Assembly: GCF_016920785.2 (NCBI RefSeq)
Contig: NW_024609837.1
Location: 50,587,609 to 50,651,608, forward strand
Origin: Ixodes scapularis
Lineage: Eukaryota; Arthropoda; Arachnida; Ixodida; Ixodidae
Direction of reading: 5' to 3'
DNA: 64,000 nt
Numbering within the stretch: position 1 is the first letter of the stretch; every line of letters starts with the position of its first letter. A program made the position numbers and the translations under genes. The notes beneath the pieces were generated by a model, which saw only the letters and a list, made by a program, of their open reading frames with translations, had not been told where the DNA came from and did no database searches. Positions 52,910 to 64,000 of this stretch are shown one piece after another.

Positions 52910-54704
52910 GCGCTGTATGCATGCATATTGAACTGCCTAGCTTTCTTTCAAAATAGCATATATTGGTAATTTTCCAGCTTTTGGGAGTGATATCATCGAG
53001 TGTAAATATACTTATATTTTTTTTAACTATTAGCCCCATCGATGTTTATTCTGTATACATGAACAGGAGATATCGACTGGCACATTTACATTCCTTCTTG
53101 GTACAGATAAGATGGCGGAAATTGGACACGATCAAGCAAGTAAAAAATGTCACGCGCTAACTTTCAACCACGGTCACTAACGGCTCAAAAGAAGTCTGAC
53201 GTGGAAAGTCCCGAACATTTTGCAATCAATTACGCAGCCAATAGGATTGCGGCGTCAGAAAGTCGACGATAAAATCACGAAGCGACAAGCGGCAACATAA
53301 TGAGGCACGTTCTGCGTTTCTTAATATGTCAGAGATTTTACCTTTATACGAGAAAGGGCAGGCATAGTTGACGGTAGGGAGCCTTCATGTGCGCTTTGCT
53401 AGGGTGGTGCCACCATTGTAATACCACTCGCCGACAAACCAGCAGCCATTTTGGTCTCGGCAATAATCCGTGGGGCTTATAACCCTCCCGGAAACAAGCA
53501 CCTTATCTCACAAGTTGGGAGCAACGTTGTGGAGCCCACGGAGGGAGGATTAGCATTTCCCCCCTCGGATGGGGGGACCGATAGACACAAAGGCCACTTT
53601 CCGGCGCACGGGAAACGCACGGGGAAACAATGAGGAACAAAATGGCGGTGGGAAAAAGGGAAACAAGCAGTTGGCATCACTCTATGCGAAGCGGACATGA
53701 AGGCACCCTAGTTGAAGGCTGATTGAAAGCCAGCGCCTGTTAAGTCTCACTAGCGTGTCATTGCCCCACCTGCGTTACTTCGCCACTCAATGTACTCTTT
53801 TTATTGCAAACGCCACCAGGTGGTGCTCCAGTGCTTGACGTCCCAGTGAACTTCCGGTTTTGTAGAAGGATAAACGAAATCCACCTTAACACCGCTGCTT
53901 GAAGTGTAGATGAAAAGTTTAACCACCGAATCTCCAAGTGAAGGCCAAAAGAACGAAGGAGTGCGAGATCTGTAAAAATGTCTCGAGTATTCTTGTAAAC
54001 TAACTTGCCTCCTCCAAGATGTAATATTGCGCAGCCGGAGGCCCTCGTTAAATCTCCTACTTCGTCGAACGTGTATCATTTATGCTTTCTAGTACTGGTG
54101 GCATAAGCGAGCTCAACAGGCTTGCAAAGACAGTGCAACCGGAAGCCGCTTGGGACGCAAGCGGCAGTTCATGTTTGCAAACAGCAAAATGTCAAATGAT
54201 TGACGGAAGAAAAGGATATGCACTGTGGCAAAACTTTTTCATATATGAAAGATTTCGTAGCTGCCATTTCCGCAGCAGCTTATGCAATTGCAATCTGACA
54301 GGAACTTCCCAACAAATGGGTGTCGCCATAAACTCCTTAAAAGTGTTAGATGAGCCTAGGTCCTCAACGTGGAGCCGCCCCCAGGCCGTTCAGGGCGAGT
54401 ATAGCTCGTCTGTTTTCTGCGGTTCACGCACTCAACCGTTCTGGACGAACCAGGCTCGCTCATGGCTTAGTTTGAGGTTCTGCCAACAAATGGCAGCACT
54501 GACTTTTTTTTTTACTTTTCCTATTTTGTTTGCGTTTAGAAATTTGATTTTGATGACAACAAATGTAATTTTGCAGACAACAATTGAGCAGTTGAGGGTA
54601 AGAAATTTCCCAAAATTAAAAGCGGTAAATGATCAATCAACCAGATTTTTTAAAAAAAAAGAGTCTTGGGCAGCTGATCTACGAGTTCTTGTAGTTCATG
54701 GATC
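52910..54704. other. no gene recognised
   Basis: Includes a 208-codon plus-strand ORF (54082-54708) with no motif, ending in A-rich sequence. Nothing else is supported. Confidence 0.35.
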
Positions 54705-56010
54705 TTAAAGAGGAACGTTGGATAGGAAGTAGAGCCAAACGAGGATGATCAGGTGTTCTAAGAGGGTGCGAACTTCTACTGCCTCAAGCGGCGTTTGCAG
54801 GGGAGCTTGTGCGCACATATGCCCATTTTGTGCTATCTCTGCAGCATCACCGGGAGGATTAGGGTAAAGGCGGTCCTTTTTAAACACCTGATGACGACGA
54901 TGTAAGTCTTGCGAGTGTTTGTTATTCAAATTAGTCTCCTGTAAAAGGACGAAGCTCATTGAGAAACGAATCGACACCATCAATATTCAAAAGGCCGCGA
55001 CAGTTGCACTGGATAAGTGTTTACTCGCAGCAGGGTTAACTGGAACACTATAATATTAAAACTGTACAATATAGTAAATAGTAGTTACCATAGTTTAACA
55101 TCAGTATTTACGCGCGTTATATTTGTTAGCAATTCTTTCTGCCTCTCACTAGAGACGGTTGGGGCAGAAAGGCAGGACTCTAATCTAGAGTGGAGACCCT
55201 CCTGGTGGAATCTGAGTCAACTTCATGGCTCTTCGTGTAATGTCGTCAGCTGGCCGTTGGGGGTCAACTGCCTCGACGGCTCACCTTGGTGCGGGGTGCG
55301 GGGTGGTTGGTCCCAGCCCGGAGGGGCAAAGAGGTAAAGGTAACCATCTCCTGCTGTTAGGTGGATGTTGGCGTGCCAGCATCTTTTCTGCGGTTAAGAC
55401 GCGGTACCACTGGCGCCGATCCCTTGTATTTAAGAATAGACTTCGACGAGAAGCGCAGAATGTCCGAAAACGTCAGGGTTCCCGTCTATGTCATCAGTGA
55501 CCGTGCAGGTTCCCTCCGCACGACCTGGGCATACCCGCCCTTCGATATGAAGGAAAGACGTTTCTTAGCCTCATAGTAGGGAATGTGTTCATTTGCGTTC
55601 AATGTAAGGACTTACGTTCCTCGTTTGCATTGTGGACAGACTCGAATGTAGGCAGGGTGACAACCATCGCATATTCGGTTCATTCTCGCAAACACTTGAT
55701 ACATGATCCTAACTGGAGCACTTAGCACAAGTGGCGGCCCCCCGACAACTCCGTGACCCATGGCCGAACTGGTGATACTCAAAGCACCACTTAGATTTCG
55801 GCAAACAGGGTTGAACGCGGCGTTGGATGTAGCCTGCCTTTACAGTCACAGGAAGAGCAGTGCAATCAAAAGTGAGAACAACATGCTTAGTCACCTTTCG
55901 TGTTCATGGCAATTGGTGATGCGCCGTGCCACAGCCACACCCTAGCTGGGAAGAAATCTAGCAAGTCATTCTCGGAAATAACTTCTTGAATTGTGCTTAG
56001 CTTTCGGTGA
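54705..56010 (-). pseudogene. LINE relic: ORF1 zinc knuckles and endonuclease start
   Basis: On the minus strand, about 55960-55710 reads TIQEVISENDLLDF, then after a frameshift KHVVLTFDCTALP-TVKAGY and C-F-E-Y-H-Q-F-G-H-G-SRSC with CAKCS, the ORF1 zinc-knuckle region of Jockey/I-type elements. After about 700 bases of stop-ridden DNA, 55020-54705 reads QCNCRGLLNIDGV, then in another frame VLLQETNLNNKHSQ, the start of an endonuclease domain. The RT is absent. The order and strand agree with one decayed element. Confidence 0.62.
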
Positions 56011-57089
56011 AGGCTGACACTGCATTTATAGTCCTACATTTCAATAAGTGCCAAAAAGACAAAACTCTGCTGTTTGGTATTAATCTATTCAAGGAGGTCT
56101 CCAGACGACATTTTCTTTGCACTAAATTTTTCTCCAACATCGTCTTCAAGTAGCTTATCAAGTAGAAAATGTGACAGTCTACTAAGAGGTTTACTGCTTT
56201 CAGAGTGTATAGAACTATGATCATGGGGAATTTGTTGATAAGAAAGGACATTTGACTGCGGCAGATGCTTTGGTTGGGGGCGTGCCGGCAGCGGTGGCGC
56301 GAGGAAACTGGCTGGTGAGATCGGTTTATTGCTGAGTTGGCTTCATTCACCTGTGATCCCGTCCCATGAAGGAATAAGTCGTTCCCATGACTTACTTATT
56401 CTAGGTGGTGTTGGCTATGGACTCTTTCTCGTGGCGTGACATCGGTCCACTGGGTTTCCAGCTGCTGTGTTCTGTTTGCTTACACTCTCTCCACTCTCGC
56501 ATTGACGACTGGCTACGTCGCACTAAACTCCGCCTCACCCTGCGATGAACCTCCGCCACAGCTATGGGCACCCGGGGCCAATCACGAGCTAGTTAGAAAC
56601 CACGTGGGTTATTGCTCGGATGTGCGCCGTAAGGGGCGCGCTGATACGCGCATCGTGACAATGCATCGCGCGTATTCTAAATGGCTGTAGTTGTACATTA
56701 CGGCCCGAAGCTTTGGCTGTAGTCCGTCGTTGAATGAGGCCGAAAAATTGTAGCTCGCGTACATATCAACTAGAGGTTGTTAGCAACATGCTTCCCGCTT
56801 GGGTGTCACCACCTAAGGTCTAAATGTTTCCAACTTTGAGGACGAGTTGTACTTTGATATATTCCTCGGATCGCAAAAATGTTGATTTGGTTCAGTCGAC
56901 GGAAGCATAAATATTATGTTTGTCGCGCCACTAAAATTATGCCAGGGAAAATAGTTGAAAACTGTATTTGTTCAACACACGGATCCTCACTGATCAATTT
57001 GTTCTTTTTTATTATTATACATATGAGTCAGAAACCGCTTAACAGATATGTTAAGCTCTCCAAAATGTTTCACCAGTGCGTCTCCGGCT
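56011..57089. other. no gene recognised
   Basis: Short ORFs only, without motifs. Confidence 0.4.
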
Positions 57090-57093
57090 TTAA

Positions 57094-57538
57094 GGGATAC
57101 TGAACCGAAATTTGGAGTTCACAAAGCAAGGCTGTAGAAGTGTTGAACGGAACGCTACGAGCTCCAAAACATCACTCGTGCATCGATATCTCAAACGGAT
57201 GGCCGTACTTTTGGAAAAAAAGGGCGCGATCAAGCGAGTTCTTTGACGTAACTGTCCTTCGGGAGAATTTGAGAATAAGGAGAAGCGGCCTCGCTTCCCT
57301 CCTCCTCGCTTCAGTTCACCAGCTTGACGGGACGTAGCGAGGAGGAGAGAGAATGGGAATCGTGACGTGCCTTGTCTCGTCGGCCTCGTCGGCCGGGTTC
57401 AATCGCGCACTTCTTTGCCAAAAAATACGGCGATCCGTTAGATATATCGCCCTATGAGTGATATTTTTTGGTTTGGCAGCTTCCCGCCTATCCACCCGGC
57501 CTTGTTTAGTGAGCTCGAAATTTCGGTTCAGTAGCCCT
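57094..57538. mobile_element. TTAA-flanked MITE (piggyBac-like)
   Basis: About 40 bp inverted termini: GG-ATACTGAACCGAAATTT at the left and AAATTTCGGTTCAGTAGCCC at the right, continuing imperfectly through AGTTCACAAAGCAAGG and its counterpart. TTAA sits at both borders (57090-57093 and 57539-57542). It holds no transposase. It sits 8 bases past the stop codon of the legumain-like pseudogene. Confidence 0.75.
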
Positions 57539-57549
57539 TTAATGTCGGT

Positions 57550-59045
57550 CTAAGAAATTCCGACGATCCTTGGATGAGTGCACGCCTGATTCATCGCCCT
57601 CCGCAAGTCTTGAGTGGAAACACGCTCCTCGCATAGGTTGATAAACAATCCGAGGTACTTCACGGCATATGAATTCCGCGGCACTTCGAAGCAGCGCGAG
57701 TCGAAGTGTCTCACTGCTTTAAAGCACGCGTGCTTGGTAAGCCCTCTCTTAGTGTTGAGGAACCGATCGCCGCCCTGGAAACACAGTCCGTTCCATGAGC
57801 AATGATCTGAGTCAGCTTGTCCTTCGCAAAGGCACTCATTTTCTCCTTCGTGTGCATTGACTTTTTAATGATCGCTATTTTGCCCAGCTCCGTCGTGTTC
57901 CGCACGTTTTCCCACAGGATGTTCATCGGAGTCATGCATTTGGTGGCGCTGTTCCTCGGCGATCTTTGAAAGCGTTCCGGAGGCGGCGGTATGATATGAG
58001 CGTTTTGAAACTCGCTAACCCTCGTGTTCCTCATGCGCATATTCCCGTAGACAGACGCGGTACTGAAGGTCGTATTGAAACGGGTGTCATCAAACTGCTG
58101 CTGCAGCGTCCTCCTGCGGTAGAGCTCCGCTTCTGTGTTCCTCATCCAGGACACGCTGTAGTAGTCGCTGACGAAGATACCGCTGACGTAGTCCTATTCA
58201 CTGGTACAGGCTTCCTCGTAAGGATCGGCAGCTGTCGTTGAAAACACGCTGATGTTATAGAGCAGACGTCCGCCAAACATGGAGGCTGAGAAAGACGCGT
58301 AGAGGTAGAAGACCATCTTGGCGTATTTCCTCTCCTCGAGCAATTTCTTGATGGCCTCAGTGAGATCCTTGGCGTGCAAAGCGTCGTCGGAGAAACTCAC
58401 AAGACGTCGGGTCTCAAGACTGTCCAAGTAAACGAAAGTGTGGTCTTTCGGCCCGCTCCCACATACCTTGCCGCTGCCACCCTCGATGAGTTCCCGTCGT
58501 CCTTGTAGCACACCGAGGAAGTTACTGGCTGTGACGCTCGCTCCAATGTAGTCCTTGATTGTGCCCGCGTAGTGGTCTCGACCGTTAAGATAGTTCACGA
58601 CGATCCCGGGGGTTGGGTTCCGAGGGTTGTAAGCGATGTCGTCGTACATCATAACTACGACGTTGTCATCTGGGACGCCATAGTGGTACAGGATGTGATA
58701 GGCGTGGCACACGTCTGCTTGAAGATGGTAATCGTGGTAGTCTTGACCAGCAGACGCGATGACACCCCACTTTGTGACGTCATCGCTTGCCACTCGCTGT
58801 CTAACAGATGCCGAATCCCAATGTACTTGAGTTGTCCCCAATTCCGTAGCAAGGGTTTTGTTGATAAGAATTGCGCAACCTAAAATATGTCGAATAAGCA
58901 TATCTTCTTTTAAAGGTCGCCGCAAAAACTCCTGGTTTACCTGTAGTGCAGTCTTAAATGGCGTGCTGCAAAACAAAACAAAACAAAATAAAAGAAGCCC
59001 CAATAACCTGGAAAGACCGTCCCTTATTGTTCTAGACAAATGCAA
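57550..59045 (-). pseudogene. legumain-like (C13 cysteine peptidase) intronless pseudogene
   Basis: Legumain is a lysosomal or gut asparaginyl endopeptidase; tick forms help digest blood protein. Here similarity runs from about 58790 (TKWGVIASAG, HLQADVCHAY, VVVMMYDDIA-NP-NPTPG) through VFY...SMF (about 58300), SVSWM (58155) and the C-terminal LSAM-like part (CFKAVRHFD-RCF...INLCEE), to a stop at 57552-57550. An in-frame TAG interrupts at about 58195 and a frameshift lies near 57770-57785. No intron is seen across what is a multi-exon gene family, which suggests a retrocopy. The catalytic residues are also lost: SNG reads SAG, the TDHGAPG block reads DSLETRR, and EACESGS reads YASFSAS. Upstream residues (59045-58800) do not match confidently. 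Confidence 0.85.
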
Positions 59046-59120
59046 TTCCGAATTGATAAAACCTGCGATATTAGCTGGGACCTTTGTTTAACTCAAGAGT
59101 TAGCATTGGTTGCTTGCATT

Positions 59121-60362
59121 CAGTGTTGTACGGAACGGCGTTCCTGAAACGCGTTCCTTTTAGGAGGAACAAAGAAACGCCGCCGTTCCATTTGGCATTG
59201 GTGGAACTGGAACGGGAACGCGTTACATTTTTACTGAAACGGAAAAAGGAGCGGCTTTCCTTTTTTCGTCCAGTGGGAACGGAAAAAGGAACGGCGTTCC
59301 TTTTTTCGTCCAGTGGACTAATTGGTAGTTTTTTTCTGAAAGGGAAATTCTAGAAGTGTAAAAACAATATCCATCTATACGAAGAGAAAGATTTCGTTAA
59401 CTTTTTGGTTACATACCATATGGTTAATTTTGTGTGATACTCGTTTGGTGACAGTCGGGTGCGGGAGAGCTAGTGGACATCGAACCTTTTTTCAGTGCCC
59501 GAGACTGCGGTACAAAAAGCCAAACTTTTACTCAAAGAAAACGACACAGAAAGAAAGACGTTTCGGACTCAGCTACTTTCTTTCCTTCCACGAATCCTCA
59601 TACACCCAGAAATCTAAGACCGACTGCAGCCATCACTGAACTTCCACAAAGAGAGCTACAGTTACAACAGAAAAGCAGGTTACCCGGTATAGAACGCACC
59701 CTTGTATCCCGAATATTGGTGGCATAAAATATAGACAAAAATTAGTTTTTATTTCTTCTCCCCTTGTTTTCTATCTTGAAACTGAACTACGAGCCTAACC
59801 TTCACGAAGAAGGACTTGTATTTTTCAAGACTGGCCATCCAACAGCCCTACCTTCTTCACCTGCTCGTCTTACGGACAGCAATATCGAGAAGCAAGTGTT
59901 GTTATGTTCGAACAAGTGACTTTGTTATATTGAAACGCGTGAGGTTGTTGTGAAACGCTCGTGCAATGTGGGGTAACAGTATATTTGGCTCGTCTGAATC
60001 GCCCACCAGAAAATATGGTTAAAAGTTGAGATTTTTAAAGGTGAATATATCAACAAATGAAACACTGCTTCTACTTGTCTTCTTCCCTTGGTGCCTTTCC
60101 ATTACTGCATTCAAATATGTATGTTGCCATTTGATGGGATAGATAAAAAACAACAAAAAACACTTTGCTTAAAATAATTGTATATGGTTATTGTCAAAAT
60201 ACAAATGTAACGTACATGTAACGATACGTTCCATTTCTTTAACTGTAACGGGAACGAGTTCCTTTTTCACATATGGAACTTGTAATGGGAACGCGTTCCA
60301 AGCATTAGAAGGAACGAGGAACGAGCTTTCGTTCCATTTTTTTAGGAACGTGTACAACACTG
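59121..60362. mobile_element. hAT-like element rich in GGAACG words
   Basis: Perfect 11 bp inverted termini CAGTGTTGTAC / GTACAACACTG with 8 bp flanks CTTGCATT and CTTACATT (7 of 8). Subterminal ends are dense in GGAACG/CGTTCC. No recognisable transposase in 1.24 kb, so it is non-autonomous. Confidence 0.85.
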
Positions 60363-60965
60363 CTTACATTCACCAGTTACTGAGATACGCAGTAGTAGAG
60401 GAGATAAATATAACAAACAAAAAGCGAAAAAGGATCATATTCACATTTTCACGTAATCGTTTTTATTGTTTTAGTACCCCCGTATTATGGGCACTTAAAC
60501 GGCCTTTAGAAGGAAATCATTAAAAAACTAAAGAAAGAGTGAAGGCGACCATATCTCAGGCTGACATAGCAACCTTGGAGCAAAGAAGTGAATGAACCAA
60601 CAAACAAAAACTTCAAATACAACAATATGTTTTGTGTTCGTCCGTCCCTTCTTCTTTTTACTCCAATGTTATTCGTCAGTACTTCGAAAGGAAGTTCCTG
60701 TAGATTTTCGAGCTACCTGGACAAACTAAATTTTCGAAATACCCGTGACTTACTCTTGACGGCATGCCATATATTATCTCTTAGTTCAGAATATTAGCTA
60801 TTGAGAAAACGGCAGCTCGAGGGGATGACAAAACCAGCATTCAAAATTCCCCGCGCTTCCAGGATCCGTGACGTCCACTGTTTTAAAACTTTCAGGTCAA
60901 GCAGGCTTAAAAACTTATTCGACGATCAATGGGAGTTATCTGATGGATATGTGTTAGCAATGGTT

Positions 60966-61110
60966 CCATCTCACCCCTGTTTCACCTCTTTCCATTCCTT
61001 TAGGACTTTTTGCCATTCGTTTATCACCGCTTTCCTGTCGTTTCTTACTACTTTGCATTTGTTTATGACCCATCTCGAGTCGTTTATGCCCAGTTTTCAA
61101 TATTTTTTCG
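60966..61110 (-). repeat. degenerate 21 bp-period repeat
   Basis: The minus-strand frame shows heptads GHKRLEM, GHKQMQS, SKKRQES, GDKRMAK, SPKGMER, so DNA units of 21 bp that have diverged. The enclosing 101-codon ORF (61259-60954) could be a coiled-coil fragment of a coding gene, or the period may be purely repetitive DNA. Confidence 0.5.
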
Positions 61111-61624
61111 CCTTCTTTATCGCTGGTGGAAAGAAGCATATCCATCGTCGGAGCGGCAACAGGGCTGGGCCGCATTCCAAACAGCCCGGCGCCAGCTCGT
61201 CTCTGGCTCCGCGCCAGCTGTGCGATGCTCGTATTAATCCGAAGCGCTGACGTCAGCACGCGTCATCCTCTCCCTCTCTCCCCGCCGCCGTGGTAAGACA
61301 TTGAATCTGTAAATAAGATACCTCCTCACCACACCTCACCTCGCGACGTCATGCATGGCGCTGACAAACTGACGCAAGGAATGACAAAGGCGGGTTCCCG
61401 TGAAAACGAGCGTTCTAATGCTAACGCCTTAAAATACATAAAGCATCTTTGAAATCTTGCTGAAAGTCATCCCTAGATTATCTGTATTAGCCCCGAGAAC
61501 GAACACAAGGATCGATGCGGTCGCCGAGCCCTGATTGGGTGATATGTACCGTGACGTCAGGGGAAGGACTCCGATCTGCGATCTCCGCATACGGCTCGCT
61601 TACCTGCCCCCGTTTCCTGGTTTG

Positions 61625-61858
61625 CGACCATGCTGATCAGTGGCGCAATGCAAATCCCCAAAAGATGCCGGTATCAGCTTTCACCACCCGAAGCTATCGA
61701 GGTTAAATATAGCATGGACAGTCAAACTAAGGATGGGAAAGGCAGCGTTAACGTCGGCCAATCTTTGCAGCAAGCACTTCGAGGAGCAGGACATCGTTTA
61801 CACGCGGTACAAGCCGCAGGGTAAGACCGATACCGACGTTCTTCCGTACCTTTTCTAA
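61625..61858 (+). pseudogene. THAP-type zinc-finger remnant
   Basis: Reads S-V-A-Q-C-K-S-P-K-D-A-G-I-S-F-H (61637-61684), then AWTVKLR, LCSKHFEEQDI and K...DVLPYLF, matching the C2CH THAP DNA-binding domain (second Cys, C..H pair and the C-terminal AVPxxF-like motif). A TGA at 61634-61636 falls at or just after the expected first Cys, and a stop follows the domain at once. THAP domains occur in host regulators and P-element-like transposases; no transposase follows. Confidence 0.58.
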
Positions 61859-64000
61859 GCGTGTTTGTCACTTTTACTCTTATAATAAAATTAAAAGTAT
61901 CGAAAGCTATCGGCTGGGATAATTCCGCCGATGAACCTCTCCGTCCGTTTACACGACTGGAGCCGATCGTGCGAAGGTTCGGTGAACCTGGGGCGTAAGT
62001 GTTTCAGACGCCTAAATTACGTTCCTTGCTTGTTTATGAATTCAGAAAATATTATGACCCACTTCGTGGATATTTCAAATGGCATTTATATTAAGAACTC
62101 CGGGGGTAGGCGGCAAATTAGCTCGCCACGCCGACTCTGAGCGTGCCACTCTGTGTGCGCTGGTTCGCAGATGCTTCAAAGGCCCTGGCTCTGAACGCCT
62201 TTGAAGTGCTCGTGGAACAGAATTGTTCTACATACGTTGAAGTGAAGTTTTGGGGTGCATTATACGTGACAACGGGCGTAAGAACACACCCCTTTTTTGT
62301 TAGAGTTAAGACTCTACCATCATTCCCTCATTGTTAATGTCTGTGTTCAATATTTCAGCATGCCCTTTGCGGTTTTTGGAGTGTTTGAAGGAGCGCGAAA
62401 GACGTCGAATAAGCAAATGCGCCTGATTCACGCAATATGCCGGAAAGCCCTGCATTTCGCTAGGCCTTATTTGTATACGCTCGCCTTTCGCTTATCGGCC
62501 GCCATGCTGCTTTACGCCGTAGTAACCCTTTGCTACCATTTGCTTGAATGCGTATGAGGTCGTTACTTTGGAACGAGGCGTGGTTATATATATGGAAGAA
62601 CATTTCGCCACCCCAAAGGTAGTAAGCACCATATGACAAAATTCTTTCTTAATATCTGCGCTATTTCTTAATTTTGAACACAATGCCAGCCGTGAGGTCA
62701 AGAAAGTGAGCGGGTATTTTAAAGATGCGAGTACCCTCGAGTATTCAAATGTTATGTAGAAAAGCATGTATATACATTTGTATTAATTAGAATACTCGTC
62801 GACGAGGATAATAAAGATGGTGTGACTTTTCCCTTAGCAGCCGCCGAGCTTGAGAAAATTCCGTGCCCAAGGCAACATAAAATATGAAAAGCCAAAAATA
62901 AAACTACTCTCTTGCACAGCTTTTCATCTCCTGCAAGCAGTGTTCCAGCCTCGCCTCCGTCCACTCAACACACTGTACTCGCCAGTTGCAACCCTCTGCC
63001 ACACCGCTGTGCTTGCAGAAAGTCCCCAACACGACCAACTCTCTGCGTCGGTCGTTTTGGAACCGGCTGGCTCCGCGTGTTTCTTTCGTGTTGACGCTGT
63101 CTACACAGGCACTCGCAGGTGAGCGTCAAGTGCTCCAATAGGGAATTGTAGTAGACCGTTCCGGATACCGTAGCGGAGGAGGAAAGCGACCTACTACAAC
63201 TCCCTATTGTCTCCATCCCCGTATCCCATGTCTCCTCACGCCTGACACTCAGTGGACCCAGTGGACTCTACGGTGGGGTCAATCGCCATTTCAGGGTCAA
63301 ATTATGATTTTCAGTGGAAGAGCGCCAGCTGTAGGCAGGACAGGATATCGAACGACCGCCATGTTTGCCAGCTTTATTGAGAGATGGCGCCACGAGTTCC
63401 GAAAAGCCCTAGTGTGCCTATAGGTGTGAGTGTGGTTCCTAGTTCAAACTGCTTCATCTAAGTCACGTGGTCTAGGGGCCGTGTTTTGGCGGTGCGGAAA
63501 AAAAACACAAACTAATACTTTGCTATGAGAATACCATTCCGCTCCGCACATTTGCATTATACAGCGCCAAATCCTCCTCTAGGGGTGGGGACACCCCGCG
63601 TTCAGGATAACGTATGCTCATCGCGCTTTCGCGCTGTCGACGGATTCGCCAAGACAGCGCCACGTTACTCAAATAGCTTAACTAAATCACGTTACTCGTT
63701 ACTCGCTCAAAAAATTAACCTCATACGTTTCTTTTTACTGTGATTCCAAAGAGACGCGTTACATTTGCTTGAACGTCGCGTTAGTTTCTCGTCGCTCAGG
63801 ATGTGCTGTTTTTATTAAAGAGTAGCCCTTACCTGCATTTGTCGGGGTCAATAATGCCTCGTCTTTCATCGCGTTCATTCAGGCAAAACCGGCTATACAG
63901 ACTAGCTTTGTACACATATTTTCCATGTTCAATGTAGCGTTTTCTAGTCGTACAATTTGCTGGCGCGGGTTGGGCCGAGAACTGGGTTGGTTACTTGTGT
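61859..64000. other. no gene recognised
   Basis: Contains the inverted repeat at 63136-63209 and, at about 63660-63800, GTTACTCGTTACTCG-type sequence like the ends of the GTTAC-rich hAT elements. Short ORFs carry no motif. Confidence 0.4.
63136..63209. repeat. inverted repeat, 19 bp arms
   Basis: CAATAGGGAATTGTAGTAG faces CTACTACAACTCCCTATTG (18 of 19 pairs) around a 36-base loop. Confidence 0.88.

Noticed and set aside
54082..54708. 208-codon plus-strand ORF
   Set aside because: No motif, no splice or promoter evidence, irregular composition and an A-run at its end. Length alone is not convincing in this AT-rich DNA.
55361..55576. Plus-strand ORF that looks codon-like (DPLYLRIDFDEKRRM)
   Set aside because: It lies antisense within a minus-strand LINE relic and I cannot name a family for it.

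Overview
This is non-bacterial DNA: intron-bearing genes, retrotransposon wreckage, many terminal-inverted-repeat elements and long homopolymer and TA runs. The repeat types (abundant CR1/Jockey-like LINEs, an RNase H-bearing I/R1-superfamily LINE, Penelope-like elements, a tRNA-derived SINE) together with a legumain relative and a secreted neutral lipase fit a hard tick (Ixodidae). That assignment is inference from family resemblance; no marker gene is present.

The one clear host gene is a secreted lipase on the minus strand. I assembled it by eye from five exons (35126-35090, 35031-34550, 29266-29020, 15503-15327, 12269-12049). All four introns have GT-AG borders and matching phases, and the joined frame is 387 codons long. 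It carries a signal peptide, a furin-like site, the HGW oxyanion loop, GHSLG and a complete Ser-Asp-His triad, but almost no lid. Its introns (58 bp, 5.3 kb, 13.5 kb and 3.1 kb) hold most of the repeats in 12-35 kb. These include an apparently intact two-ORF LINE (22.3-27.8 kb, antisense to the lipase), a 660 bp fold-back, a SINE with a perfect 12 bp target-site duplication, and MITE-like elements.

The left flank (1-12 kb) holds hAT-like non-autonomous elements, near-perfect hairpins and two opposed Penelope-like fragments, one with an in-frame 195 bp tandem duplication of its GIY-YIG region. To the right, 35.3-41.4 kb is a pile of four truncated LINEs, all on the minus strand. A hAT element with a perfect 8 bp duplication sits in the 3' end of one of them. 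A fifth LINE (44.9-47.2 kb, plus strand) has a damaged active site.

From 54.7 kb onward come a LINE ORF1/endonuclease relic, a TTAA-flanked MITE, a legumain-like intronless pseudogene that has lost the catalytic residues, another hAT-like element, a 21 bp-period repeat and a THAP zinc-finger remnant. Large stretches (for example 41.4-44.9, 47.2-50.4 and 62-64 kb) show nothing I can name.
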